Assembly (NCBI GenBank): GCA_903907075.1
Contig: CAIVMQ010000019.1
Coordinates: forward strand, 1-64,000
Source: an uncultured Bacteroidia bacterium
Lineage (GTDB): Bacteria > Bacteroidota > Bacteroidia > Bacteroidales > Prolixibacteraceae
Direction of reading: 5' to 3'
Length of the DNA stretch: 64,000 bases
Part shown: in pieces, positions 6,634 through 15,463 of the stretch
Numbering within the stretch: the first letter of the stretch is position 1
Layout: every line of letters begins with the position of its first letter
Made by a program: the position numbers and the translations under genes
Notes under the pieces: generated by a model
What the model saw: the letters and a program-made list of their open reading frames with translations, nothing else
The model's database searches: none
Told to the model about the DNA's origin: nothing

Positions 6634-9246
6634 ATGTATAAAAAATTAATAATTATTTCCTTGGCATTGTTGGGTACATTCAACCTTTTTTCTCAGGTTG
6701 TTGCTGATAGTACCAATTTTTCAATTCATTACGATTCAGCCAAGAAATATACACTGGCAGGTATTGAAGTCAGTGGGATACGCTTTCTGGATACTGAAGT
6801 GCTTAAGAATCTTTCTGGGTTTTCTATTGGCGACGAGATCACTATTCCTGGTGATCAGATTACTTCTGCGTTGAAAAAATACTGGCATCAGGGATTATTT
6901 TCTGATGTTAGAATCTCCGCAACCAAAATCGTTGGGGATAGAATCTGGCTTGATATTTTCCTACAAGAGCGACCGCGTCTTTCTCAGAAGAATTATCAAG
7001 GGGTCACTAAAAGTGAAAAGGAGGATATTGAAAAGAAAGTTATGCTTCTTGTTGGAGGTCAGGTAACCGACAATCTTATAAATACTGCGAAGCGTCAGAT
7101 ATTAGGAATTTTCCAAGGTAAAGGTTTTTACAATTCCGAAGTAGATATTATTCAACGAGATGATCCTTCGAAGGAAAATCAGGTTCTTCTTGATATTAAA
7201 GTGAATAAGAAGGTGAAGGTTAAGATATCTAAGATTGAGTTCGTGGGGGTTAAATCGCTTACTCCGAAGCTGCTTGAAGCTTCAATGAAAAAAACTAAGG
7301 CAAAGAAACTCAGAAACTTTTTCTCATCGAAAAAATTCTTAGAAGACAAATTCGAAGAGGATAAGATAAACCTGATTAAAAAATATAATGAGAAGGGTTA
7401 TCGGGATGCGATGATTGTTGCAGATTCGATAAAAAAAGACACCATTAACAATACTGTAATTCTGAGATATTATATCGAGGAGGGTAAAAGATATTATTTC
7501 AGAAATATCAGATGGGTCGGAAATACGGTCTATCAGGATAACCAGTTAAATAGGGTTTTAGGGATTAAGAAAGGGGATATTTTTGACCAGAAGATGCTTG
7601 ATAAACGTCTTACCGAAGATGACGATGCGGTCTCGAATGAGTATCTTAATAATGGTTATTTATTTTATAACCTTAGTCCTGTTGAGGTGAATGTACAAAA
7701 TGATTCGATTGATTTTGAGATGCGGATGGTTGAAGGTACCCAGGCTACAATAGATAAAGTAGGTATCAAAGGGAATACCAAGACTAATGAGCATGTTGCT
7801 CGGCGTGAGCTTTTTACCCGTCCCGGGCAATTATTCAGCAAGGAGAATATTATCCGCTCTGTACGTGAGCTTTCTCAGATGGGTCACTTTAATCCAGAAA
7901 CGATTAAACCTGATGTTGTTCCGCATCCTGAAGATGGTACTGTAGATATTAATTATGAACTCGAGGAGCGTGCAAATGATCAGATCGAACTTTCTGGAGG
8001 TTGGGGAGCTGGTATGTTTGTTGGAACTGTGGGCTTGAAATTCTCAAATTTTTCACTTCGCAATATCCCCAATAAAAAGGCATGGAAACCTCTTCCTACT
8101 GGTGACGGACAGGCAGTTTCTCTGCGTGCTCAAACCAATGGAAGTTATTATCAATCTTATAGCTTTTCATTCACTGAACCTTGGATGGGAGGCAAAAAAC
8201 CTAATTCGCTAACTTTTTCAGTCTACTATTCTAAGCAAACCAGTGGTAATCAGTCATATAACTATACCGGAAATTATTCCGGATACGGTAGTGCTTATGG
8301 AGGCGGCTACGGCGGTGGTTATGGTGGTGGTGGTTATGGTGGCGGTGGTTATGGTAGCGGCGGTTACGGAGGAGGCTATTATAATCCATATAATTATGTG
8401 ATCACTCAAAAAATGGGTGTTATTGGTGGTTCTCTTGGTTTGGGTTATCGTTTAAAATTTCCTGATGACTTCTTTACGATGTATCACGAACTATCTTATC
8501 AGCTTTATGTGTTGGATAACTGGCAGTATTTCTTTTTTAAGAATGGTACTTCTCATAATTTTAGCTTTAAAACTGTATTTGGAAGAAATTCAACCGATAA
8601 TCCTTTGTATACCAAAAGAGGATCTAATTTCTCCTTTATGGTACAATTTACACCTCCCTATTCACTCTTTTCGAACAAAGACTATTCTAGTCCCTTTCTT
8701 ACCCCTGAAGAGCGATATAGGTTAATTGAATTCCATAAATGGGTTTTTAAGGGTGATGTTTTCACCCCATTTAGTGCTAACTCAAAACTGGTGCTGCGTT
8801 CAAAGTATGAAACCGGTTTCTTAGGCTATTACAATAAGAATCTCCGTTCGCCTTTTGAAAGTTTCCGTGTCGGGGGTGATGGAATGTCTGGATATAGTAT
8901 GTATGGAAGTGATATTATTGGCTTAAGGGGTTATCAGAATAACTCTTTAACACCTGCTAATGGTGGTAATATATATGAGAAAATTACCCTAGAACTTAGG
9001 TATCCAATTACCTTGAGTCAATCTGCTACAATCTATGGTTTAAGCTTCTTTGAAGCTGGTAACTCATGGTTTGATTTTGTGGACTATAATCCATTTAATA
9101 TCAAGCGTGCAGCGGGTCTTGGCGTTCGTATATTCTTACCAATGTTTGGGCTGATGGGCTTTGACTGGGGTTATGGCTTTGATGATGGTTATACCAAAGG
9201 ATCAGGTGGCAGTCAGTTCCACTTTATTATGGGACAACAGTTTTAG
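6634..9246 (+). CDS. bamA: Outer membrane protein assembly factor BamA
   Basis: Central Omp85 insertase that folds beta-barrels into the outer membrane. Of 870 residues, the first ~20 are a signal peptide (LLGTFNLFSQ). POTRA domains follow to about residue 445 (segments beginning YTLAGIEVSG, KVKISKIEFVGV and ATIDKVGIKG are visible), then a 16-strand barrel starting near DQIELSGGWGAG and ending in HFIMGQQF with a C-terminal Phe. Unusually, residues ~550-585 are a Gly/Tyr-rich run of GGGYGG units, placed between early barrel strands and so probably in an extracellular loop. It lies two bases after uppS and upstream of two skp-like chaperone genes. Confidence 0.96.
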   Translation: MYKKLIIISLALLGTFNLFSQVVADSTNFSIHYDSAKKYTLAGIEVSGIRFLDTEVLKNLSGFSIGDEITIPGDQITSALKKYWHQGLFSDVRISATKIVGDRIWLDIFLQERPRLSQKNYQGVTKSEKEDIEKKVMLLVGGQVTDNLINTAKRQILGIFQGKGFYNSEVDIIQRDDPSKENQVLLDIKVNKKVKVKISKIEFVGVKSLTPKLLEASMKKTKAKKLRNFFSSKKFLEDKFEEDKINLIKKYNEKGYRDAMIVADSIKKDTINNTVILRYYIEEGKRYYFRNIRWVGNTVYQDNQLNRVLGIKKGDIFDQKMLDKRLTEDDDAVSNEYLNNGYLFYNLSPVEVNVQNDSIDFEMRMVEGTQATIDKVGIKGNTKTNEHVARRELFTRPGQLFSKENIIRSVRELSQMGHFNPETIKPDVVPHPEDGTVDINYELEERANDQIELSGGWGAGMFVGTVGLKFSNFSLRNIPNKKAWKPLPTGDGQAVSLRAQTNGSYYQSYSFSFTEPWMGGKKPNSLTFSVYYSKQTSGNQSYNYTGNYSGYGSAYGGGYGGGYGGGGYGGGGYGSGGYGGGYYNPYNYVITQKMGVIGGSLGLGYRLKFPDDFFTMYHELSYQLYVLDNWQYFFFKNGTSHNFSFKTVFGRNSTDNPLYTKRGSNFSFMVQFTPPYSLFSNKDYSSPFLTPEERYRLIEFHKWVFKGDVFTPFSANSKLVLRSKYETGFLGYYNKNLRSPFESFRVGGDGMSGYSMYGSDIIGLRGYQNNSLTPANGGNIYEKITLELRYPITLSQSATIYGLSFFEAGNSWFDFVDYNPFNIKRAAGLGVRIFLPMFGLMGFDWGYGFDDGYTKGSGGSQFHFIMGQQF

Positions 9247-9390
9247 TCAAATGCGAATTTTTTTGGTCTGGTTTTTGAAGGATTGTATAAAGTTTATTAA
9301 TTTGGTTTGTAGCGGGCATATTCGCTTTACTATTATGGTTAAGAATCTCATATGCAAGTATTCTTACCACTCTAAACAAGTAATTTCGCA

Positions 9391-9906
9391 ATGAAAAAGA
9401 TAATACTCGTTTTTATGTTTTTGGCCATTTCGGCTGGTGTTAGTTATGCACAGAAATATGCCTATGTCGATACCCAATATATCTTGGATAATATCCCTTC
9501 CTATAAATCAGCTCAGGATCAATTGGATAAATTTTCCCAGCAATATCAGAAAGAATTAGAGACTATTCATGCCGAATTAGATAAAATGTATAAAGATTTT
9601 CAGTCGGAGGTTGTTTTGTTATCCGACGATATGAAAAGAAAACGAGAAGATATTATCATTACGAAGGAGAAAGAATATAAAAAATTACAACGTCAGTATT
9701 TTGGTGCTGAGGGTGATCTGTTTCAAAAACGACAAGGGTTAATTAAACCTATTCAGGATGATGTTTTTAAAGCGATTCAAGAGCTTTCAGAGCAGGGTGG
9801 TTATTCGATTGTTTTTGATAAAGCAGGTAGCTTATCGATGATTTATACCAATTCAAAGTATGATTTAAGCGATCAGATTCTTCAGAAACTTGGATATAAA
9901 AATTAA
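9391..9906 (+). CDS. OmpH/Skp family periplasmic chaperone (first copy)
   Basis: A 171-residue exported protein. The signal peptide ends near VSYAQK (about residue 21). The mature chain has the Skp plan: a short beta segment (AYVDTQYILDNIP), a long charged coiled coil of about 100 residues (from about residue 45 to 130), and a C-terminal strand region (YSIVFDKAGSLSMIYT). Skp trimers hold unfolded outer-membrane proteins for BamA, which is encoded 144 bases upstream. A second, divergent copy follows immediately. Which of the two is the main chaperone cannot be told from sequence. Confidence 0.9.
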   Translation: MKKIILVFMFLAISAGVSYAQKYAYVDTQYILDNIPSYKSAQDQLDKFSQQYQKELETIHAELDKMYKDFQSEVVLLSDDMKRKREDIIITKEKEYKKLQRQYFGAEGDLFQKRQGLIKPIQDDVFKAIQELSEQGGYSIVFDKAGSLSMIYTNSKYDLSDQILQKLGYKN

Positions 9907-9919
9907 AAGTATATATTTG
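9890..9919 (+). promoter_or_regulatory. Promoter for the second skp-like gene
   Basis: TTG at 9890-9892, then 19 bases, then TATATTTG at 9912-9919. This is an exact fit to the Bacteroidota promoter pattern (-33 TTG, -7 TAnnTTTG). It overlaps the 3' end of the first skp-like gene and leaves a leader of about 20 bases before the ATG at 9945. Confidence 0.6.
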
Positions 9920-9944
9920 CCAACAAATTCATAATCAAAAAAAC

Positions 9945-10457
9945 ATGAGAAATTTTTTAAAAGTAATAGTTTTGTGTTCCCTTTTTTTTGCGGGCAGTTT
10001 GTCTGCTCAGACATTAAAATTTGGTCATATCGATTTTCAGCAATTACTCTCTGTGATGCCTGAGAGAGACTTAGCGAAAGTTGCTCTTGAGAAAGTTCAG
10101 GCTGATCTTGAATCCAAGCTTCAGATGATGCAAAAAGAGTATAGTGAAAAAGGTAAGGAATATGTTGCCTTAGCTCAGGCTAAAGATGCTAATGAGGCTC
10201 TTGTAAAAGCAAAACAAGACGAAGTTCAAAGCATTCAGGAGAGAATTCAAACTTTCCAGCAAACAGCTCAAGAGAGTCTTCAGAAAGAAGAATCAAAACA
10301 GTTTCAACCTGTAGTTGAGAAAGCGCGTAAGGCAATTACCGATGTTGCAAAAGAACAAGGGTTACTTTATGTTTTTGAGGTTAATGGTGTTTTGTATCAT
10401 TCAGAACAATCTATCGACCTTGCCCCTTTTGTAAAAACCAAATTGGGTATTAAATAG
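9945..10457 (+). CDS. OmpH/Skp family periplasmic chaperone (second copy)
   Basis: A 170-residue exported protein with a signal peptide ending near SLSAQT (about residue 22), then GHIDFQQLLSVMPE, a Lys/Glu/Gln-rich coiled coil over roughly residues 45-125 and a closing strand region (LLYVFEVNGVLYHS). The order matches Skp. It is clearly related to the preceding gene but differs through most of its length, so the duplication is old. Its own promoter box sits inside the end of the first copy, and a strong terminator follows, so it can be expressed alone. Confidence 0.9.
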   Translation: MRNFLKVIVLCSLFFAGSLSAQTLKFGHIDFQQLLSVMPERDLAKVALEKVQADLESKLQMMQKEYSEKGKEYVALAQAKDANEALVKAKQDEVQSIQERIQTFQQTAQESLQKEESKQFQPVVEKARKAITDVAKEQGLLYVFEVNGVLYHSEQSIDLAPFVKTKLGIK

Positions 10458-10480
10458 ACTTAACTATTTTATTTGATATA

Positions 10481-10511
10481 AAAAAAGGAATCCTAGTCGG
10501 TTCCTTTTTTT
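10481..10511 (+). terminator. Intrinsic terminator after the second skp-like gene
   Basis: AAAAAAGGAA pairs with TTCCTTTTTT around a short TCCTAGTCGG loop and the hairpin ends in a T run, 23 bases after the stop codon. The A-rich left arm means it could also act in the opposite direction. Confidence 0.8.
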
Positions 10512-10632
10512 GTTAGTGTAAAATTCGAATAACCAAACAATCGTGTCTCGTTACTATTTTCTCACTATTTTGTTGTTGAAGCAATTTGTAAGATAGTTTT
10601 AGTACTTTTAAATCGATATTAAAAGTTATCAG

Positions 10633-11463
10633 GTGGAACAGAAATATCAGCCAATAGGTATATTTGATTCAGGATACGGAGGATTGACTATTTTAAAATC
10701 AATCAGGGAACAGATGCCTCAATATGATTTTATCTATTTGGGCGATAATGCTAGAACCCCTTATGGTACGCGCTCATTTGATGTGGTATATGAATATACT
10801 CTTCAAGGAGTATCAACGCTTTTTTCGATGGGATGCAATTTGGTTATTCTTGCCTGTAATACTGCTTCGGCTAAAGCATTGAGGACGATACAGCAAAAAG
10901 ATCTCCCCGGATTTGATTCATGTAGACGCGTTTTAGGGGTTATCAGGCCTAGCGTGGAGCAATTGCCAAAATATACTAAGACGGGGCATATTGGAGTACT
11001 GGGAACCACTGGGACCGTGCTTTCTGAATCCTATCCTTTAGAGATTGCAAAGATCATGGGAAATCACCTTGTTGTTACTCAAGAAGCTTGTCCAATGTGG
11101 GTTCCTCTGGTAGAGAATGATGAAATGTCGAATCCTGCAGCTGACTACTTTGTTCGTAAAAACATAGAAAATCTTTTGACCAAAGATCCACAGATTGACA
11201 CCATTATTTTAGGATGTACCCATTATCCGCTGTTACGTTCAACGATTGATAAGTTTCTTCCACAACATGTGAAGCTCCTGGAACAGGGACCAATTGTAGC
11301 AGAGAGTCTTGTCGATTACCTTGTTCGTCATCCTGTTATGGATCAAGTGTGTTCACGAGGAGGGTCAATTCGTTTTCTTACTACAGAATCGACAGAGAAT
11401 TTTGAGCCCAGGGCAACCCTATTTCTCGGTGCTGCTCTAACAGCAGAGAAAATTCAGCTTTAG
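10633..11463 (+). CDS. murI: Glutamate racemase
   Basis: Interconverts L- and D-glutamate to supply D-Glu for peptidoglycan. The 276-residue protein has GIFDSGYGGLT with D12, the first catalytic cysteine C75 in ACNTAS and the second C195 in LGCTHYPLL, matching the two-base Cys/Cys mechanism. The start is a GTG at 10633; no ATG in frame would keep the N-terminal GIFDSG strand. It stands after a terminator, so it is its own unit within the envelope region. Confidence 0.96.
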   Translation: MEQKYQPIGIFDSGYGGLTILKSIREQMPQYDFIYLGDNARTPYGTRSFDVVYEYTLQGVSTLFSMGCNLVILACNTASAKALRTIQQKDLPGFDSCRRVLGVIRPSVEQLPKYTKTGHIGVLGTTGTVLSESYPLEIAKIMGNHLVVTQEACPMWVPLVENDEMSNPAADYFVRKNIENLLTKDPQIDTIILGCTHYPLLRSTIDKFLPQHVKLLEQGPIVAESLVDYLVRHPVMDQVCSRGGSIRFLTTESTENFEPRATLFLGAALTAEKIQL

Positions 11464-11530
11464 GTTATCGATAAGCTTTACCTTATTGCGATGAATTGAT
11501 AGGGATTAATAGAATGGCCTATGTTTATTC

Positions 11531-11570
11531 GCTAAACCCTCTAATTTTAACTCTTTATATTGGGTTTAGC
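11531..11570. terminator. Inverted repeat between convergent murI and helicase genes
   Basis: GCTAAACCC (11531-11539) pairs perfectly with GGGTTTAGC (11562-11570) across a 22-base AT-rich loop, in the gap where murI and the helicase gene converge. No long T run follows on either strand, so the terminator role is inferred from position. Confidence 0.45.
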
Positions 11571-11599
11571 TTAATGCAATATCATAATACTCTCAATGG

Positions 11600-12880
11600 T
11601 TACTCCGATTGATGCCCCTGGTGGTTTCCTCGGTCGCGATGTCTAAAGATTTTCTTCTTTAGGATACTTCCCGATTTTTTTGGCTCATTCGATCTGCCTG
11701 ATGGTCGGTTTCCGTAATGTTTAGGGGCGCTCGGATCATAAATTGGAGCTTCGCTAAATTCTGGAGGGAGAGGTATTTTTATGATCTCGCGTTCGATAAG
11801 ATCTTCAATGCGTTTAAAATTATGCTGATCGAGGTCCGAAATTAGTGTTACTGCAACTCCGGAACTTTGAGCACGTGCTGTTCTTCCAATACGATGCACA
11901 TAATCTTCGGGATCACGAGGCACATCAAAGTTCATAACCATATCTATTCCGTCGATGTCGATACCCCGTGAAACAATATCTGTGGCAACAAGAACCTGTG
12001 TCTCACGGTTTTTAAACCGTAACATCACCTCTTCACGCTCCTTCTGGTCAAGATCGGATAACATTCCATCGGCCTTAAATCCCATTCTTCTCAAGTCACG
12101 AACCAGTCCGTTGACATTTATTTTTCTGGAAGTAAAGATAATTACACTCTTATAATCTGTTTTTCCCTTTAATAGGGAGCGAACCAGGGCCACTTTTTGA
12201 TTCTCATAAACCATATAGGCTGTCTGAATGATATTCTCTGCAGGTTTCGAGATTGCAATATTTACGCTTTGCGGTTTGTTGAGTATTCCTTCGGCTAATT
12301 TCCTGATTTTTGGAGGCATTGTAGCCGAAAACATTAAGGTTTGACGCTTGGCAGGCAATTCTCGAACGATCCGCATAAGATCATCAAAGAATCCCATGTC
12401 AAGCATACGATCTGCTTCATCAAGGATCAAATGTTTTACGGTGCTAAAATCGGAGTATTTCAAGTTTATATGCGACAGTAATCTGCCGGGTGTTGCTACG
12501 ATAATATCGGCACCCTGAACCAACGCAGCTTTTTGCTGATCAAATGCTGCACCTTCGCCACCACCGTAAACTGCCAAGGAGGTTGCACCAGAAAAGTATG
12601 AAAATCCTTCAATCTGTTGGTCTATTTGCAGAACCAACTCTCTTGTTGGAGCAATAATCAGGGTGTTTATACCCTTGCCGGGATTTGAGGCAATACGGTT
12701 AAGGACGGGTAAAAGGTAAGCCGCAGTTTTTCCGGTCCCTGTTTGTGCACATGCAATAAGATCAGCTCCTGACCAGATTACAGGCATCGATAATTCTTGT
12801 ACCGGAGTACATTCTTCAAAGCCCATGGAATCAAGACCATCCATGATCTCCGGGACAAAATCAAACTCTCTAAATTTCAA
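11600..12880 (-). CDS. DEAD-box RNA helicase, RhlE type
   Basis: ATP-dependent RNA helicase, probably for ribosome assembly or RNA decay in the cytoplasm. Motifs in order: Q motif near residue 28 (PVQELSMPVI), Walker A AQTGTGKT with K51, APTRELVLQ, TPGRLLSH, DEAD in LILDEADRMLDMGF, SAT in MFSATMPP, then in the second RecA fold VATDIVSRGIDI and HRIGRTARA. After about residue 375 comes a basic tail (KKSGSILKKKIFRHRDRG), usual in RhlE-like proteins. It lies 31 bases after the rRNA methyltransferase gene, in the same direction, so cotranscription is likely. Confidence 0.92.
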   Translation of the reverse strand: MKFREFDFVPEIMDGLDSMGFEECTPVQELSMPVIWSGADLIACAQTGTGKTAAYLLPVLNRIASNPGKGINTLIIAPTRELVLQIDQQIEGFSYFSGATSLAVYGGGEGAAFDQQKAALVQGADIIVATPGRLLSHINLKYSDFSTVKHLILDEADRMLDMGFFDDLMRIVRELPAKRQTLMFSATMPPKIRKLAEGILNKPQSVNIAISKPAENIIQTAYMVYENQKVALVRSLLKGKTDYKSVIIFTSRKINVNGLVRDLRRMGFKADGMLSDLDQKEREEVMLRFKNRETQVLVATDIVSRGIDIDGIDMVMNFDVPRDPEDYVHRIGRTARAQSSGVAVTLISDLDQHNFKRIEDLIEREIIKIPLPPEFSEAPIYDPSAPKHYGNRPSGRSNEPKKSGSILKKKIFRHRDRGNHQGHQSE

Positions 12881-12911
12881 TTTATTTTAGAATTAAATGA
12901 AAATCAATTTG

Positions 12912-14099
12912 TTATTCTATATACAAAACTAATCCTTTAAGGTATTCCCCTTCCGGATGATAAATATTAATCGGATGGTCACCGGGTTGCGAAAGCTGAT
13001 GTAATATCCTTACATTTCGTTTTGAAATTGCTGCTGCTGAAAATACTGCTTCTCGGAAATTTTGCTTGGTGACCACTTGTGAACAGGAGAATGTAAATAA
13101 TACTCCACCTGGACGTATTTGCTGAATCGCTCTGGAATTTAACTTCTTATATCCTTGAAGAGCTTGGCTTAAGGCACTTTTATGTTTTGCAAATGCCGGC
13201 GGATCAAGAACGATTAAATCATATTTTTCGTTTATGTCCCGCATAAAATCAAATGCATCGGCCGTAAAAGCCTCATGACGTGTATCTGCCGGAAAGTTAA
13301 GTTCCACATTTTGATTGGTAAGCTCAATTGCTTTAGCTGATGAATCTACCGAATGGACCAGTTTAGCACCCCCCTGCATGGCAGAGAAAGAGAAGCCACC
13401 AGTATAGCAGAACATATTTAGTACATCTTTGCCAAAGGAGTAATCGGCTAATAGTTTTCTGTTCTCACGTTGATCAATAAAGAAACCTGTCTTTTGCCCC
13501 TCTTCCCAGTCAACAATAAACCGATTCCCATCTTCCATTACTTCTTTAGTGATCTGTTTACCAAGTAGATAACCGTCGATAGGCTCTATGGCAGCTTTAA
13601 AAGGGAGTGTTTTTGCGCTTTTGTCATAGACTGCTTTAAGCTTTTTTCCCAATACAACTTGCAAGGCCTGAGCCAATAGCTCCCGAATCAACCACATACC
13701 TACAGTGTGTGCCTGAATGACTGCTGTTCCATTATAGAAATCAACGATTAACCCCGGCATACCATCACCTTCGCCATGGATAAGTCTGAATACATTGGTC
13801 TTCTTGCGGGTGGTTAAACCAATCTTGTGTCTTAGGCTATAGGCTGCTTGAAATTTACTGCACCAAAAAGCAAGATCGGGGGTGATATCATGGAACGAGA
13901 ATATTCGAACTGCTATAGATCCAATTGCACTATGACCAATACCTAGGAACCGATCATCGCTTGCATGGACAATTACAATATCTCCCTCTTCTACAGTTCC
14001 TTCGATTCGATCAATGGCACCTGAAAATATCCATGGGTGGAACCGAAGTATTGACTCTTCTTTTCCCTTTTTTAAGACTACTTTACTAAATTTCAACAT
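12912..14099 (-). CDS. Class I rRNA methyltransferase, RlmI-like
   Basis: S-adenosylmethionine-dependent RNA methyltransferase. An N-terminal PUA-like domain covers about residues 1-80 (ILRFHPWIFSGAID is typical), followed by the RlmI-type central region and a Rossmann fold with VLNMFCYTGGFSFSA as motif I, HSVDSS as the acidic strand end, and LIVLDPPAFAKHK as motif IV. TFSCSQVV supplies the expected catalytic cysteine for m5C formation. RlmI modifies C1962 of 23S rRNA in Escherichia coli; the same target is likely but not certain here. It is sandwiched between an exonuclease and a helicase gene. Confidence 0.9.
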   Translation of the reverse strand: MLKFSKVVLKKGKEESILRFHPWIFSGAIDRIEGTVEEGDIVIVHASDDRFLGIGHSAIGSIAVRIFSFHDITPDLAFWCSKFQAAYSLRHKIGLTTRKKTNVFRLIHGEGDGMPGLIVDFYNGTAVIQAHTVGMWLIRELLAQALQVVLGKKLKAVYDKSAKTLPFKAAIEPIDGYLLGKQITKEVMEDGNRFIVDWEEGQKTGFFIDQRENRKLLADYSFGKDVLNMFCYTGGFSFSAMQGGAKLVHSVDSSAKAIELTNQNVELNFPADTRHEAFTADAFDFMRDINEKYDLIVLDPPAFAKHKSALSQALQGYKKLNSRAIQQIRPGGVLFTFSCSQVVTKQNFREAVFSAAAISKRNVRILHQLSQPGDHPINIYHPEGEYLKGLVLYIE

Positions 14100-14136
14100 G
14101 ATAGATATAAAATTCTTGTGAAAGATTACGGTTTAA

Positions 14137-14760
14137 TTAATCTTCCTGTGAACTTTCGCTTATTTCTGATTCTAGAAGAACCGGTTCAATAGGTGTAATA
14201 AGTAATTGTTTATAGATATCACACGAAACCCACGCATCTGTGGCGCCATATATAAGTTGTTGTTCGGTTAGCTCCTCTGCATCCCAGTTTGTTAATCGTT
14301 GAGACTTGGAGATCTTGAATCCAAGAACAATTGCAGAGAGTTTCTTTAAGCTGAAATTCTCTATCCCATAATCCTTTACAAGCTCCTGTAATTCAATAAA
14401 TCCACCTGGTTTAAAATGTACAATTCGTTGTAGGATTTTAATGTCATCTCGAATTGCAACTCCGACTTTCACTATTTTATTCGAAGCTAAAATTTTAACA
14501 AGTCCAAGTGGCAATCCTATTTTGTTAATTCGGAATAAGAAAGCCTGTTCTGAGGTCGCTAATTGAAGAAGTGAAACAGGGAAAACCTGCCCTTTTTTAA
14601 ATGCGGGCCGTGTTTCTGTATCAAAACCAATTATCGATTGATTATTCAGATATTTTAACGCTTTGTCAAGTTCATCGGGTTGCTCAATTACGTGAATAAC
14701 ACCTTCAAAAGAAGAAAGTGGTAATTCTGCTAATTCATCGTTGGAAATACTTTTCCTCAT
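14137..14760 (-). CDS. 3'-5' exonuclease, RNase D-like DEDDy domain
   Basis: A 207-residue stand-alone DEDDy exonuclease. Exo I is IIGFDTETRP with D47 and E49, Exo II has the aspartate in VGVAIRDDIKIL, and Exo III is YGATDAWVS with the tyrosine-aspartate pair. There is no HRDC domain, unlike full RNase D, so it belongs to the short Bacteroidota form. Substrate could be structured RNA 3' ends or DNA. It is first in a reverse unit with the RlmI-like and helicase genes (gaps of 37 and 31 bases), which favours an RNA-processing role. Confidence 0.87.
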   Translation of the reverse strand: MRKSISNDELAELPLSSFEGVIHVIEQPDELDKALKYLNNQSIIGFDTETRPAFKKGQVFPVSLLQLATSEQAFLFRINKIGLPLGLVKILASNKIVKVGVAIRDDIKILQRIVHFKPGGFIELQELVKDYGIENFSLKKLSAIVLGFKISKSQRLTNWDAEELTEQQLIYGATDAWVSCDIYKQLLITPIEPVLLESEISESSQED

Positions 14761-14835
14761 TTTATTGACCTCCCTTTGACTAATATTTTGTTCTTCGTTA
14801 AACTTTGTATATTGAAAATTAATTCGATCTCATTT

Positions 14836-15393
14836 TTATTCTGCTGGCTCAACAGTCTCCTCCAGATCAGCCATTCCATATGCCAGATTGTGAAGTGCTC
14901 TAAGTCCGTTTACTAATCGCTGTCCCCAGTATTGCTCGAAATTATTCCGGCATTCCCATAAGGCATCATTCATCACTTCTAAGGTGCCCATGCGATAGGA
15001 TAATATAAAATCTTTTAAATCTTGGTATATATCGGCAATATTCTCCGATATGCTAGCCTCTAAAGCCTCTTCACTGAATTGCATCGAAGGGTCAAAAACC
15101 TCCTGGTAAGCATCGAACTGTCCTAGTTTAGCCTCTAATTTATGCAATATAAAATTATAATCTTCCTCACTTACATGTTTTTCTGGCAAATCGTCAGACA
15201 TCTCAATATCCGGTACTGGAAGCAGTACTGTTTTAAGGTATAATAGCGGAAATAATTTCTGCACTTTAGTAATAAAACTCTTTCGCTCAAACTGATCAAC
15301 AGCCTCAATGAAAGAACAATACTCATTAGCAACAGTGGCAAACTCGATTACATTCTTCGAATAGACCACCTCTGAAAAAGGTTCTTTACTCAT
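14836..15393 (-). CDS. DUF5063 family protein
   Basis: A soluble, acidic, helix-rich protein of 185 residues that matches the DUF5063 type in length and character (MSKEPFSEVVYSKN at the start, then FATVANEYCSFIE, and YRMGTLEVMNDALWEC about three quarters along). Function is not known. I chose the ATG at 15393 rather than the longer frame from 15444: a TACCTTTG promoter box lies on this strand at 15432-15425, inside the longer form, and the extra N-terminal residues look unlike a protein start. Its stop lies 75 bases upstream of the exonuclease start, in the same direction. Confidence 0.7.
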   Translation of the reverse strand: MSKEPFSEVVYSKNVIEFATVANEYCSFIEAVDQFERKSFITKVQKLFPLLYLKTVLLPVPDIEMSDDLPEKHVSEEDYNFILHKLEAKLGQFDAYQEVFDPSMQFSEEALEASISENIADIYQDLKDFILSYRMGTLEVMNDALWECRNNFEQYWGQRLVNGLRALHNLAYGMADLEETVEPAE

Positions 15394-15424
15394 TTCTAAT
15401 CCTTTTGTCTTGAAGAATTTCGTG

Positions 15425-15432
15425 CAAAGGTA
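15425..15432 (-). promoter_or_regulatory. Candidate -7 box for the DUF5063 gene
   Basis: CAAAGGTA on the plus strand reads TACCTTTG on the minus strand, an exact TAnnTTTG. It lies about 32 bases before the ATG at 15393. No -33 TTG is seen at the right spacing. Confidence 0.45.
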
Positions 15433-15463
15433 ATCAAAATCCAAATAGCGCAGGGTATTGTTC

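Noticed and set aside
8281-8390. Gly/Tyr-rich stretch of bamA as a frameshift or assembly error
   Set aside because: The frame stays open and the barrel strands continue correctly after it, so it reads as a real insertion.
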